From the NCBI GenBank assembly GCA_002943765.1, contig PQWQ01000001.1, forward strand, positions 434,001-498,000: a stretch of DNA of 64,000 nucleotides. Direction: 5' to 3'. A program made the translations under genes and the position numbers. The notes beneath the pieces were generated by a model. That model did no database searches, had not been told where the DNA came from, and saw only the letters and a list, made by a program, of their open reading frames with translations. The DNA comes from Psoroptes ovis (taxonomy: Eukaryota; Arthropoda; Arachnida; Sarcoptiformes; Psoroptidae). Below are positions 46,653-58,419 of this stretch, in pieces; the stretch's first letter is position 1, and the number at the start of each line of letters is the position of its first letter.

Positions 46653-47359
46653 GTATGATTTCATTGAAATTATTTCGGTTCGTTTCAATTCATTTTTTTT
46701 TTGTTGGAATTTTGATTAAGAAAATTTCAAATATTCTTTTCATTATTTCAACACTGTCAGATTGTCAAAAATATGGATTGAATTGGAACAATTGGTCAAT
46801 CATTTTCTGATCATTAATGGTTTAGCATCGAGAATTTGGTACATATTTTTACTTTTGATTATTTAATTTAATTTTATCAATTCATCTTTCATAAATTCAT
46901 AGCATTTTTTCGAAAGCATTTATGGTTTATACATATGATATTTATTTGCAATTCGTCAAAAATCAAAACGATGATAAATTGATCAAATTATTGAAACAAA
47001 TGAAAATAAAACCATTGAGAAGAGTTCAAGAAAAAATTGTTCCGAAATCAAAAATTAAAGATGATAAAGACTTAGGAGGTAAATTACAAAAAAAATACAA
47101 ATTTTATTAAATTCAATTTAATCACTGTTTATATTTTTATTTTTTACCAGTTCCAATTGATCGAAATATCTTTAATACGGGTAAAAATAATTCAAAGAGC
47201 AATAAAATTGATGGAAAACTAAAGAAAAAATTGAAGAAAACAAATGATATGGTCAAACAAAGCATTGATAATGTCATTTCGACAAAAAAATCTTTAAAAA
47301 TTTCCAAGAAAAAGAAAAGACTTTTAATGGCTAATAAATTTACTGTGATAAATCAATGA
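46652..47359 (+). pseudogene. NEPRO-like copy 2, 5'-truncated
   Basis: Starts at the equivalent of 34222, the last 26 bases of exon 1, so the first 258 coding bases and promoter are missing. Exons 2-4 and their splice sites are kept. It is fused directly to the KANSL3 copy 1 3' flank. It converges on PCBD copy 2, as in copy 1. Confidence 0.88.
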
Positions 47360-47389
47360 TTATTGAAATGAAATTTGTTTTTGTTGTTT

Positions 47390-47845
47390 TCAATTAAATT
47401 GTTGATAAAAAATTTCAATCTGTTTAGCCAAACGAATATCACGTTCACTAATACCGTTTACATCATGTGATGATAGCAGAATATTGACACGATTATAACA
47501 ATTAAACCATTCTGGATGATGATCCATTTTTTCTGCTTTCAATGCAACCTGTGTCATAAAACCGAATGCACGTGTAAAATCTTTGAATTTAAATTCTTTC
47601 GTTATGGCATCACGACCCGATTTATCCATTGACCATTCTTTATCCAACAATGGTTGTAGCAATTCTTTACGTTGTTCATCATTCAATTTTGGTGATGCCA
47701 TTTTTTGTTTTTGTAAAATTATTTTTGACGAATGAAAATTGGTTTTATTTAAAATGGTATGATTTAATGAATTTATTTGTTTGTTATTAAACGAAGATTT
47801 ATACGAAATTGAACGACAAATATTCGAGGCAAACATAATGAACAA
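47390..47845 (-). CDS. PCBD: Pterin-4a-carbinolamine dehydratase, copy 2
   Basis: An intact second copy; the encoded 151 residues are identical to those of 34964-35419, including the HHPEWFNCYNRV active-site block. Its upstream region to 48182 is also duplicated, so both genes could be expressed. This is the only gene in the duplicated block that is intact in both copies. Confidence 0.92.
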   Translation of the reverse strand: MFIMFASNICRSISYKSSFNNKQINSLNHTILNKTNFHSSKIILQKQKMASPKLNDEQRKELLQPLLDKEWSMDKSGRDAITKEFKFKDFTRAFGFMTQVALKAEKMDHHPEWFNCYNRVNILLSSHDVNGISERDIRLAKQIEIFYQQFN

Positions 47846-48475
47846 AATAAATTGAAATGATCAAAGTAAAACAAGGAGAAGCAGCAGCAAAAAATCAAAA
47901 ATCAAGTCGAACAAGTTGTTGTTGTTTCAAATATAAAATTATATATAAATTGATGTTTTGAGGGTACGATCAAGGATGCTATATTATTATTATCAATATA
48001 TTGAATATTGATTCATTTGCACAAACTCACCATCAATTGAATCAAAATTAAAGATTATGAATGAATGGCAAAAAAACCATGAAAAAGCATCAAAAACAAG
48101 CGTTGAAAACACACACAATTCACAGCAATTTCAACTATTTCGACCATTACATTCAACGATTTAAAAATTAGATTCAAAGTGAAAGAAATTTTTTTAGAAT
48201 TGAACTTTATTAAATAGGAATCATCACAACAATATTTTTTGTTTTTGTTTTAAATTATTGATTCATCATTGATCAATTAATGAAAACAAAATTATAATGA
48301 TAATACCTATGTGATTGTTTAAAGTGTGTGAATGGATGTATGTGTGTGTGTGTATTTGTGTATAATTGTGCTTGTGAAAAAAAGAAAAAAATCAATTTGA
48401 AATGATATAATAATGATAATACTAATCAATTATATAAATGATTATGTTGATTAATTTTTCTATAAATCTAAATTC
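47846..48475. other. Spacer between PCBD copy 2 and helicase gene
   Basis: Left part (to 48182) is the duplicated PCBD upstream region. The rest is unique AT-rich sequence with a TG microsatellite near 48341-48360, and includes the helicase 3' UTR. Nothing else seen. Confidence 0.5.
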
Positions 48476-51400
48476 TTAAGCATAACTATTGAATCGATCA
48501 TGATGACCAACACCACCACTGTTACCGTTTGCCATTGAAGATGTATGTGTTCCATTTCCATAATTTGGTTTTTTGTAACCACCACCGCCGCCGGCACCAA
48601 AACGTTGATTATTATTTGTAGATGATTGTGAATAATCATCATATTTTCTTTTCATTGTACTACCACCATTTGTAAATCCATTTTGTTGATTATTGGTAAA
48701 TGTATTAAAACGACGTTCAGTTTTACTATTATAACGTTGAGTAGCACTATTACCAAATGTAGATTGACCATACCAACCATTACCACCATTGTTATAACGT
48801 TTACGTACATTTTTACCATAACGATGTGATTGATGTGAAAATTCATACAATTTGTTCGGTACATCTTGCTTTGCCTCCTTCAATACATCGATCAAATCTT
48901 TTGCTTGTTTTGCATTGTTCAATGTGAAAAATGTATATGATGTACCTTTACGATCACGGCGGCCAGTACGTCCAATACGATGTACATAATCTTCACTGCA
49001 TGTTGGATAATCATAATTTATAACATATTTGATGTCATCAACATCTAAACATTGAGATAAATTATGTGTATTGTGAACCAAATAAAAAAAGTTAGAATTA
49101 TTATTTGAAATCAATATTTTTAGAAAGAAATAATCGAAAAAAAATTGAGCAATCAATTACAATCACCTGACATTTTGTTTTTGCGGTGAAAATAATCAAA
49201 ATTTTAAAGGCGAAAAACAATTGAATCGATTCCATATTTTTTGGTACATCGTAATGTAAAAGTGCACATACAAACATCCATTGAATGTGATGATCATTTA
49301 AAAATGAATGATGATTGGTGATGTACCGTATTTGTTAGTTTTGTTGTTGAACATCATATTGTCAAAGATGAATCAGAATATCAACAACAATTAATAGAAG
49401 GGTCATTTCAATTTTTGAAATCAATTCAAACATTGAAGAAAAAATCACGGAATCGATTCTAGGCACTTATAAGGGTGTATTTCTCGCAAATTATAAGGAA
49501 ATGTCTCAAATTGAAAATTCTGGAAACGTTTTTTTTTCTCGAAACAAACAAACAATCTATGATTCCAAAATTGATGCCATGGCTTTTTGTCATTTGATGT
49601 TTTGCAAGACCCGACGATCATTCAAATTACCAACGTTATTTGTTTAATTTTTGAATTAGCGGTTGATGGAGAACATAGAGTTGATATATAAATTTGAATC
49701 ATCACGTTGAATGTACAAATTTTTATTCCATGTCCTCCGTCGTCGCTCATCATCCATTGATTCATTCGTTTATAAACATGTCGTCGAGTCAAAACATTAT
49801 TCAATCATCTGGAAAGCCACAGCAACGAAGTTGGGATGAAGATATAAGGTTTGTTCGTTCATTATAGATGGTGGTGGTTTGTACCAACAAAATTGGACTT
49901 GAAATGGACATTAAAGACATTTAAATTTGACAAGTCCAGATTTTGATGGCAATCCCATCATCAATAATGACCATTTCATTGTCAGAGGGACAAATATCAT
50001 CATTGAAAAGGACGCATATTTCATTCATGTTAATCTGCCAATGTTTTCATTTGTGTATTGGCAAACGTCGATGAAATCATTTTATCCTTCTCTCTTCGGT
50101 ATCCAGAATTTTTTTCCCTTAACCTTCATAAACAAATAAAGAAAATCAAGAAACACAAATAATGAAAAAAAATTGCCAATAATCGCTGGGTAGGATTTTT
50201 GTCTGTGTATGGCGGTTTTTAAGATTGAAAAAATTCACCAAAATATGGTCGAAATCACTTACCAAGACCACGAGCAGCAACATCAGTTGCAATCAAAATT
50301 GTTGTGCGTCCAGTCTTAAATTCTGTGAATAAAAGAATAGAAAATAATTATGAGAATGTTCCAAAATTATCCTTGACATGATTACATAGAACAAATAAAC
50401 ATGCCTACACAAATAATGCCTTAATTTTGCCCTAAAATTGTTGCCTTTTATCAATAATGTAATTATGTGATAAAAGTCAAGTAAAATACAAAGGGCATTT
50501 GACTAATTAAGACTTGTAACTTACCATTCAAAGCCCAATCACGTTCGGTCTGTGGTTTATCACCGTGTATTGCACTACAATACCAGCCAACGGAACGCAT
50601 TTGTTGATTTAATTGATCAACTTTGCGTTTAGTTTCGGCAAAGATTATTGTTTTATTTTCTCTGTCATTAGCATTAATTTGTGTCAATAATTTTGATAAT
50701 TTTGCCATTTTATCGCCTTCTTCACACATATCAACTATTTGTGTTATATTATGATTAGCTGCCAACGAAATTGAACCAATATTTATCTAACATTGAATAA
50801 AATATGAATTATCAATAAAATCCATAATCAAGATTAAATAGTTCAAAATACCTGCACGTAATCAACAAGAAAATCTTCAGCCAATTTTCGTACTTCTTTG
50901 GGCCATGTGGCTGACCACATCAAAGTTTGTCGATTCTTTGGAACTTTTTCAACAATTTTACGTATTTGAGGCTCAAAACCCATATCAAGCATACGGTCAG
51001 CTTCATCCAATACTAAATAACTAATATTATGCAAATGTATAACGCCTTCTTCAACAAAATCAATCAAACGTCCTGGACATGCGATTATTATTGATGGCTG
51101 CACACGTTCAATTTCACGGCGTTGACCATTTTTTGATGCACCACCAAATACACAAACAGCACGCGCACGAAAAATGTTAATTACTTCTTTGATTTGTTGA
51201 GCCAATTCACGAGTTGGAGCTAATATCAATACACTGGGTCCGTATTTACGGCGATGAGCATTACCATCAACATGCACTAATGCTGGCAATGCATATGCCA
51301 ATGTTTTACCAGAACCAGTTTGTGCAATACCAACAATATCGCGACCACTTAAAGCTAATGGCCATGATTGTGATTGAATGACTGTAGGTGTTGCAAAACC

Positions 51401-51898
51401 TTGTTTCATGATTGCATGCATAATACCATCGGGCAAACCAATGAGTTCTGTGAATTGTAGTATTGGATTCAATACTTTAGGACCACGGAATGTGACGCTA
51501 TTTTCGCTTAACCATTGATTAATTTCATAAGGAGATCTTTGGCTTGTAGCTGGACTTTCCTTGTAGAAATTTTTGTATACTGGCAAATCTTCTGGCGGTG
51601 GTTGTACTGGCTGCTTAACATAACTTCTATAGCCATTAGAATTACCGAAACCATTTTGACGATTCGAAAATGAATCTCGATTACGATTAAAACCACTGCT
51701 ACCATTATAATTACTGGAATTATGTCCATTATAACCAGCACGTGATGATCGGTAACCATTGGATGAAACATGATGATTTGAAAAACCATTCGATGAACTG
51801 GAATAAGTACTGTGAATTGAATTTGAAATCAAAGTTAAATAAGAATAAATTCAAGCTGAAAACTAATACCTTTTACTTGTAAATTTTTTTTCAATCAT
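48476..51898 (-). CDS. Rm62: DEAD-box RNA helicase, DDX5/DDX17 (p68/Rm62) type
   Basis: An ATP-dependent RNA helicase acting in the nucleus in splicing, transcription and RNA processing. Five exons by eye: 51898-51870, 51809-50852, 50786-50525, 50322-50263 and 49044-48476. Phases agree, giving 625 codons. An N-terminal RS/G/N-rich region is followed by the Q motif (FATPTVIQSQSWP), motif I (AQTGSGKT), Ia (PTRELAQQ), II (LDEADRMLD), III (SATWPKEV), IV region (TIIFAETKR), V (ATDVAARGLD) and VI (HRIGRTGR), and a Gly/Arg/Asn-rich tail. A start at the internal Met at 51832 is possible, but would need translation through the proposed first intron. Introns 1-3 are 60, 65 and 202 bp; intron 4 is 1218 bp, unusually long here. 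It is the only copy, since the duplicated block lost it. Confidence 0.93.
49045..50262. other. Long helicase intron 4 with coding-like plus-strand stretches
   Basis: A 1218-bp intron in a gene whose others are 60-202 bp. On the plus strand there are short coding-like segments: one ending QQQLIEGSFQFLKSIQTLKK (about 49350-49460), and one starting at an ATG at about 49779 (MSSSQNIIQSSGKPQQRSWD). They do not join into a recognisable protein. It may contain a decayed or nested gene. Confidence 0.4.
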
Positions 51899-52554
51899 TT
51901 TTAATTGATTAATGTAATTTATTATAAATTTACTAAATTTTAATAAATAATTTGTTAAATATATATCAAACTAAATTAATAAATTAACAATTTTCAAAAG
52001 GAAAAACTAAATGAAAAATGCTTTCAGGATAAGAACGCACTGAAACAACTTAAATACGTAAACACAGAACAAAAAAATGGCTCATTTCACTCACCTAAAT
52101 CTTTTTGCGCAAGCGCAATCAGCGAAAACTTTTTCCGCCCAAGTTCTCGTTCATAAACCAAGTGTCGTTATATTTCAATTAATTTTAATTTTTAAAAAAA
52201 TGCAAATTTAAATGTCATTAATCCATTTGAAATTTAATCGATGTTAATTATGCATAGATAACAATGAATTTGTAATTTAATCCTCAGATTTAAGTTTGGA
52301 AAATTGATATTTCTTTTTGGTGGTGCTTGATGCACCGAAAATCGTCAGGGAATTTAAATCAAGAAAAAACCATTTTTATACGGTGCAAGTTTCAAAATTT
52401 TAAATTATAATGACAATGTTGTGCCATACGCGGTTTGGGCAAAAACTGATTTTTGTTTTGATCCATCTTAATTATCCATCTTAATTATCTTAATTAATTT
52501 CCGAATTAGTTTCATAATTGTTTATCAAATTCCATTTTATCTGAAATATTGAAT
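51899..52554. promoter_or_regulatory. Intergenic region of helicase and KANSL3 (head-to-head)
   Basis: A 656-bp gap between divergent genes. A GC-richer patch near 52095-52150 (CGCAAGCGCAATCAGCG) is the best candidate for shared promoter elements; this is inference from layout only. The rest is AT-rich. Confidence 0.4.
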
Positions 52555-54917
52555 ATGAAATCACATGAAGATACAAATGTTGCAAACGGTAAAAATATGG
52601 AAAAATCAATGAAATCAACATTATCATCATCATCATCATCAACAGCATTGACAACAAATCCATTAACAATTGATAGTGCCCAACGTGTACAAATACAACA
52701 ATATCTTCATAGTGTTAGTGGTCAATTATTAGTGCCAACAATACAACAATTGGAACATAATTATGCAAAAAATCCTCATATACATCCAGATCCATTGATA
52801 CGTGCCCAACCAACTAAATATTTGTTTATGAAAGATTTTCCTCGACATTTATTTAGACAATCTAATAATAATAAAAATAATAAACAAAATAATGATGATT
52901 CTATTGATGTCAATGATGATATCGATGTGGTAACGTTTGATGAAGAGAAAAAAATACCATTTCTAACGCCCAAAGTAAGTTTATTGTTTTTAATCATTGT
53001 CAAATATGCATATAGTTTTCCATTCATTCATTCATTGATTAGCCAACACCGTTGCCGTTGAAAATCGATGAAGATATAGTAGATATCGATCAATCAATCA
53101 CCGATCAATGGACTAATGAACAAAATAAATTATGGACACGTGCCATAAAAATAATAAATTCCGATCGTTTAGCACGTTTATCATTCGAAGGTCATGTAAA
53201 TGAAATATTATTGAAACGTAGTTTACAATATCAAACAGCGCATAAATTTCGTGAATTGTTCGCATCGACATTTTGGTGTTCAACATTATTAATATGGTTA
53301 CATGAAACATTACTTGAATTTCTGAATACAAATTATCAATCTATTTATATTGAATCATTACAAATATTAAGGCAGAAAATACCATCATTAATTGAAAAAT
53401 TTTATCCAATCAAAGATCGTATTGAAAATAAAAATCGGCCAACATTTATTGATCCATTGTTCAATACACTCAGTCATTATAAACCGAAAAAATTACCACG
53501 AAAACCAATTTTTCTATTCATACCTCATGAACCGAATCTTAATTTGAATAATACAACATCACCTCGATTAAAATATTGGAGTTCATTGCTTAGTTCAATG
53601 GGCAAATTAGTACCATTATCAGTGACGGCAAAATCAAATGATTATTTAGTTGACATACTGAATGATATACGATATGTTGTAAATGAGAAAATAAAAAATT
53701 TGAAAAATTCATATACCTCAAGACCAATAGTATTGATTGGATTTGATGCAGCATCGATAATAGCAATACATTGTGCATTGCAAAATTATTCTTCGATCGC
53801 CGCCATCGTTTGCCTTGGTTTTCCATTAAGAACATTGAATGGAATACGTGGTGAATTAGGCGACACGATATTAGAATTAACTTGTCCAATACAATTTATT
53901 ATCGGTGAAAATTCAACATTAACTTCGATCGATGAAATGGAAGATTTTCGTGAACGTATGCTGTTTGCACAAACAAATTTAGTGGTGATCGGTGGTGCTA
54001 ATGATAAATTGATTGTATCGAACACTAAAAAACGTTTAAATTGTTTGACTCAATCAATGATAGATCGTTGTATTGTTGATGAAATCTATGAATTTTTATC
54101 ACCAATATTGATTAATTATAATGAAGATTCAAATAATTATCTGACCAATAATTATCATCATCAAACACAATCAATGCATAAAGATGGAAAAAATTCTAAT
54201 CATTACATTTATTATGATGAATATGGACAACCGATTTCAATTGCACCATCTTCATCAAATATTAAAATAAATAATGTTGGAAGAAAAAGACAATTATACA
54301 CGTCGAAAAAACGTTTAAAAATGATGGAAAATAATGATATCACAGCTATGTATCCAGATGATATTAATAGACAATTAATGACGCCAGGAATGATACCACA
54401 AACACAGCCAACGAAACGTAAACGAAGAACAAAAAAAGAAATATTAATGGATAATTATAATTTGAATAATAATAAAACACCAGGAACAATTACAACGACA
54501 ACATCGAATAATAATGGATTGAATTTTGCACAAATATTAGGACGTGCAAATACAATCACCGGAGCTAGTAACAATGCTCCAAGTTTCACAATATTACCAT
54601 TTCAAACATCAACAGCAACATCACATCTTGCCACATTCATATCATCAACACCGCCATCATCATCCACAACAACATCATCAACAATTGACCGACAACAATT
54701 TAATAATATAAAAATAGAAAGATCACAAATAATATCGATCGATAATTTACCATTATCATCATTAACAACAAAGAAAATTGTAAAAAAGACATCAACAATC
54801 AGTCCAACAGCGATACATTTAGCTGATTTCGAAACATTACCATCATCATCATCATCATTTGCAACAAATACAGCAAATAAAACAAATTCAATTGGTGGTT
54901 CTGGTTGCAATCCATGA
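52555..54917 (+). CDS. KANSL3: KAT8 regulatory NSL complex subunit 3 (KANSL3)
   Basis: A component of the nonspecific lethal (NSL) chromatin complex with the MOF acetyltransferase. Exons 52555-52974 and 53043-54917 join in phase 0 across a 68-bp intron; total 764 codons. The alpha/beta-hydrolase-like region includes PIFLFIPHEPN, KYWSSLLSSMGKLVPLS, RPIVLIGFDAASIIAIH (the nucleophile-elbow position lacks Ser, as in the family), IVCLGFPLRTLNGIRGELGD, FIIGENS, MEDFRERM and LTQSMIDRCIVDEI. The C-terminal third is disordered, Ser/Thr/Asn-rich, with a basic KRKRRTKKE cluster. ATG at 52555 is used. An AATAAA follows at about 55040. The 3' part is duplicated at 44991-46513. Confidence 0.93.
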
Positions 54918-55056
54918 TGATTAATGAAATATTTGATTTATAATTTTGATTGTGATTAAAATTTTTCTACAAAAAAAATGTTCAAAGCACCATCTTTCGA
55001 ATGAAAGTTTAATAAAATTACAATTTTTCATTCCATGAATAAATACACGCAATCAT
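53395..55056. repeat. Segmental duplication, right part of copy 2
   Basis: Counterpart of 44991-46652. Beyond 55056 the sequence runs on into the SDF2-like gene, whereas copy 1 is joined to NEPRO-like sequence at this point. This marks 55056 as the original right breakpoint. Confidence 0.95.
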
Positions 55057-55201
55057 ATGCCAAATATAAATCAACGATCAAAGGTTTTATTTTATTATTA
55101 TGATTTAAAATTCAATCGGCGTTATTATAATACGAATTTTATGTGGTCCAATACCATTTTGTGTTAATAATAGTTTGGAATTTATTTTAAAAAAATTTAA
55201 A

Positions 55202-55900
55202 ATGATGGCCATATCATCATATTATTATAATTATTGGCAAAATTTTCATTTTAAATTGAAATTATTCATATTATTCTGTTTATCTTGTCATATAAATCAT
55301 AGCGATTGTCGTCATTCATTAATCAAATCAGTAACATGTGGATCAGTAATAAAATTAATGAATGTAAATTCAGGTGTTCGATTACATTCGCATGATATCA
55401 AATATGGTTCGGGTAGTGGACAACAATCAGTAACCGGTACAGATAAACAAGAAGATGTTAATAGTTATTGGCAAATTGGTTCGAAAACAGATGATCAATG
55501 TGAACGTGGTCAACCGATTAAATGTGGTTCCATCATACGTTTAACACATTTAAAAACGAAAAAAAATTTACATTCACATCATTTTCCATCACCATTATCG
55601 CATAATCAAGAAGTAAGTGCATTCGGTAATAATGGTGATGGTGATAGTGGTGATAATTGGCAAGTTTTATGCGGTGGTTCTAATTGGGATATCAATTCAA
55701 ATGTACGTTTCAAACATGTTGATACTGAAATGTATCTATCATCATCTGGTCATGTTTATGGTCGTCCAATACAAGGACAAATGGAAATCATTGCTAGCTC
55801 ATATTCTGATTCATCTGTTTATTGGATTGCTAAAGAAGGTATCTATGTGAAACCGAATGATTCAGTCAATACTAAATATGTTGGTCATGATGAATTGTAA
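55202..55900 (+). CDS. SDF2: SDF2-like ER protein with MIR repeats and HDEL tail
   Basis: An ER-lumen protein that in animals works with ERdj3 (DNAJB11) in chaperone and O-mannosylation quality control. It is a single exon of 232 codons from the ATG at 55202. A hydrophobic stretch (LKLFILFCLSCHI) near residues 20-33 serves as signal peptide. Three MIR repeats follow: SVTCGSVIKLMN...RLHSHDIKYG, PIKCGSIIRLTH...NLHSHHF, and VRFKHVDTEMYLSSSG. The C terminus is HDEL, a retention signal. Length is close to the family's roughly 220 residues. Confidence 0.94.
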   Translation: MMAISSYYYNYWQNFHFKLKLFILFCLSCHINHSDCRHSLIKSVTCGSVIKLMNVNSGVRLHSHDIKYGSGSGQQSVTGTDKQEDVNSYWQIGSKTDDQCERGQPIKCGSIIRLTHLKTKKNLHSHHFPSPLSHNQEVSAFGNNGDGDSGDNWQVLCGGSNWDINSNVRFKHVDTEMYLSSSGHVYGRPIQGQMEIIASSYSDSSVYWIAKEGIYVKPNDSVNTKYVGHDEL

Positions 55901-56248
55901 TATTATTATTTTATAAATTGATCAATTATAATTTATTTTTCAAGAAATTTCCTTTTTTTTCGAATAAAATTTTCTGTAAATATTTGAATACAATATTTGA
56001 GATTTTACAAACTTGAACGTAGGCAGGAAAAAACTATGGTCATCATTAATCATTATGCAAAATTAATGACGAATCGGTACAAATTATTTTTTTGTATTTT
56101 TTAAAATTTTTATTAGCATGATTCATACAAATTGTAAACATTTATTTATATATTTAATAATTTTTGAATGTGATAGATGATGATAAGCGAAAAAAAAAAA
56201 CGAGGAATGATGATTTGAATCGATATATTTCAAATTAAAATCCCGCTT
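55901..56248. other. Spacer between convergent genes
   Basis: 348 bp of AT-rich DNA between the SDF2-like gene and the minus-strand BED-finger gene. It holds both 3' ends. AATAAA occurs near 55963. No other signal. Confidence 0.45.
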
Positions 56249-57447
56249 TCAAGTTAAATCATCAAATTTTTCCATTGTTGATGGTTCATATCCAGTACGT
56301 CTCAGTTCATCATAACGTTTGCGTAATTCGTTTGATAATTTTTGTTTATCAGGCATCACATAACCAGGTGCTAATAAACGCAACAAACGTTGAAAACCTT
56401 TACCTTGTAGTACGCATAATGGTCGACAATCAGCGATAAGAAAATCGATTAAACATTGAGTTATATCATCAACAAATATAACACTATCTAAACTGCGAGA
56501 TGGTAATGGTTCATCTTCTAACGTTGCAATGGTTTGATTCATACTATTTGTATTATTATTTGGCTGATTATATTGATAATCATTTGCATTAGTGCCACCA
56601 ATGTTATCACTGCTATTATCACCATTACTTTCATCCATAAAATTAGTAAAAGTTCTTTTAAATTGTCTGATTGCTGGTGATTTCGAAGAATTATTACGAA
56701 TTTGTACTTCAGAATGCATAGATTTTAAATGTGAATAAAAATTTGTCGTATTTCCTGAATAACAAAATGTTGATGCACATATTTTACAAACAACTTTAGT
56801 ACGATCAACTATTTGTCCATCATCGTTTGCAACAAAACCAAAATATGTCCATACTTCAGATCTTGCATGCGGCAAAGGCACTACCTATTTAGTGGAATTA
56901 GACAATTAATGAAAAAATAGATTAATGCAAAGATTGAACTTGACAGCGAACATACCCTGACTACTTGTACGTTATCCACTTCGGCATCATTTTTATTTTC
57001 ATCATTCTCGACATTATTATCATTATTATTATTGGTATCATGAACATCATCCTGATGTTCCATACTGACATCATTATCATTAGTCACTATTGTTGTTGAT
57101 TCTTCAGTAGTCACTGTCTCATTGATATCATTTTCAGTGATTATCTCCGATAATGGCTCATCCTTTGTATCATTCGTAGTTTCTAATTCATTATCATCTG
57201 TGGTCGATAATGCTGGAATATCAACGGCTAATGTTGTATTACCCTTAATATTTGCATTAGTTCTAACCAATTCAACAACTTGATAATATTCATCACGATG
57301 TTTACGTCTTAGATGATCAATTAAATTTGTTGTATTACCCGAATTACGATATGAACATTCACATAATAAACATTTTGTATGTTTAGGATCAATAGGTTCA
57401 AAATAATGCCAAATAGGTGAACGAGAATATTTTATTTTTTCGGTCAT
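56249..57447 (-). CDS. Two-BED-finger protein derived from hAT transposase N terminus
   Basis: Exons 57447-56956 and 56884-56249 join in phase 0 across a 71-bp intron; 375 codons. Two BED-type zinc fingers: the first with WHYFEPID, CLLC and HLRRKH; the second with VWTYFGF, CKIC and HLKSMH. Between and after them are Asn/Asp/Thr-rich linkers. The C-terminal segment, ITQCLIDFLIADCRPLCVLQ and onwards (with GFQRLLRLL and a basic helix), resembles the hAT transposase DNA-binding/helical region that follows the BED finger. The catalytic core and the dimerisation domain are absent. The protein is probably a nuclear DNA-binding factor; whether it is domesticated or an old truncated transposase is unresolved. 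Host function unknown. Confidence 0.75.
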
Positions 57448-58419
57448 TGTTTTTTTATAAATAAAAATAACAATAAGATTCTAAATTCTGAACGATATTA
57501 TCTTTAAAAATAATAAATTCAATCAAACATCGAATAATTTGATGCAAACAATAAACGAATAATTCAAGGTAATAAAATATGATAAATGATCGTAGAAGGT
57601 TGGAAACTGTGAATCCAATGAATTTCAAAGAAAATGATCCAATTTTCTCCAGAAAAAAAATGATAAGAATCCGCGGTAAACGAATAATTTAATTTTTTTC
57701 AAATCTTTGATTTGATTTGATATAATCGATACTTTTGATGGTCACCGAATCGAGAAGAAAAAAATTTTTTAAAAAACAATCAAAATCGAATTGTGAACAC
57801 ACAAAAAAAATCAAAATCGAGCATCGAACAACAAAACAATCGATTAAATTTGAAACAGAATGTTGTTGAAGTGTTGAGCCAGAAAAGTGTGTAGTTGTAG
57901 CGGCAATGTACAGAGTTACAAACAAAAGTAGTGGCAACACCATCAGTAAAAAACGTGTTTTTTTTTTCATTTTACCTAAACCATTCATAAACAATGTTTA
58001 TGAAATTTTGGCGCGAATAGAATTTTTAAATTTTTTTTTCATTTACCGATTTCCGGCCACAATTTTGATTAGAAATTGATATGTTTGATTGATTTTATTT
58101 TTTTGAAGCTGTCGGGTACACTCAAACACTTCAATTTTTTTCGCACTAAAAATTTAAATCAGTTAATTTGTGTGAATTAGTTTGTGATTATTATCATTTC
58201 GTTTGTGATATCGTTATCATAATTTTAACAACAAAAAAAATGTCAATCACACTTTTGACATATGCCAAATCGGCGGTTACTATGGCTTTTATTTGCATAA
58301 TAATTCATGTTATTTTTAATATTTGTTGTCGATATAAATACGACCATATTGATTTGAGATTTATATTTCATTTTTAAATTTGTTCAACAATTTATTCTTT
58401 TCAAAAAAAAAGTGAAAAA
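57448..58419. promoter_or_regulatory. Intergenic region of BED-finger gene and Pyk (head-to-head)
   Basis: A 972-bp gap between divergent genes, so it holds both promoters by layout. A small frame at 58240-58376 in front of Pyk starts with ATG (MSITLLTYAKSAV) and could be an upstream open frame if transcribed with Pyk, or chance. No TATA box can be assigned. Confidence 0.4.

Larger units (their letters stand above)
46652..48182. repeat. Segmental duplication, left part of copy 2
   Basis: Counterpart of 34222-35756 (offset 12430 before the poly-T run, 12425-12426 after it). Unlike copy 1, the sequence past 48182 continues into the helicase 3' flank, without a transposon. Confidence 0.95.

Noticed and set aside
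49927..50139. 70-codon plus-strand frame in helicase intron as a gene
   Set aside because: No ATG at its start and no recognisable domain; mentioned only as part of the odd intron.
58240..58376. Small ATG-initiated frame before Pyk as a gene
   Set aside because: 45 codons without similarity; kept only as a possible upstream open frame in the intergenic entry.
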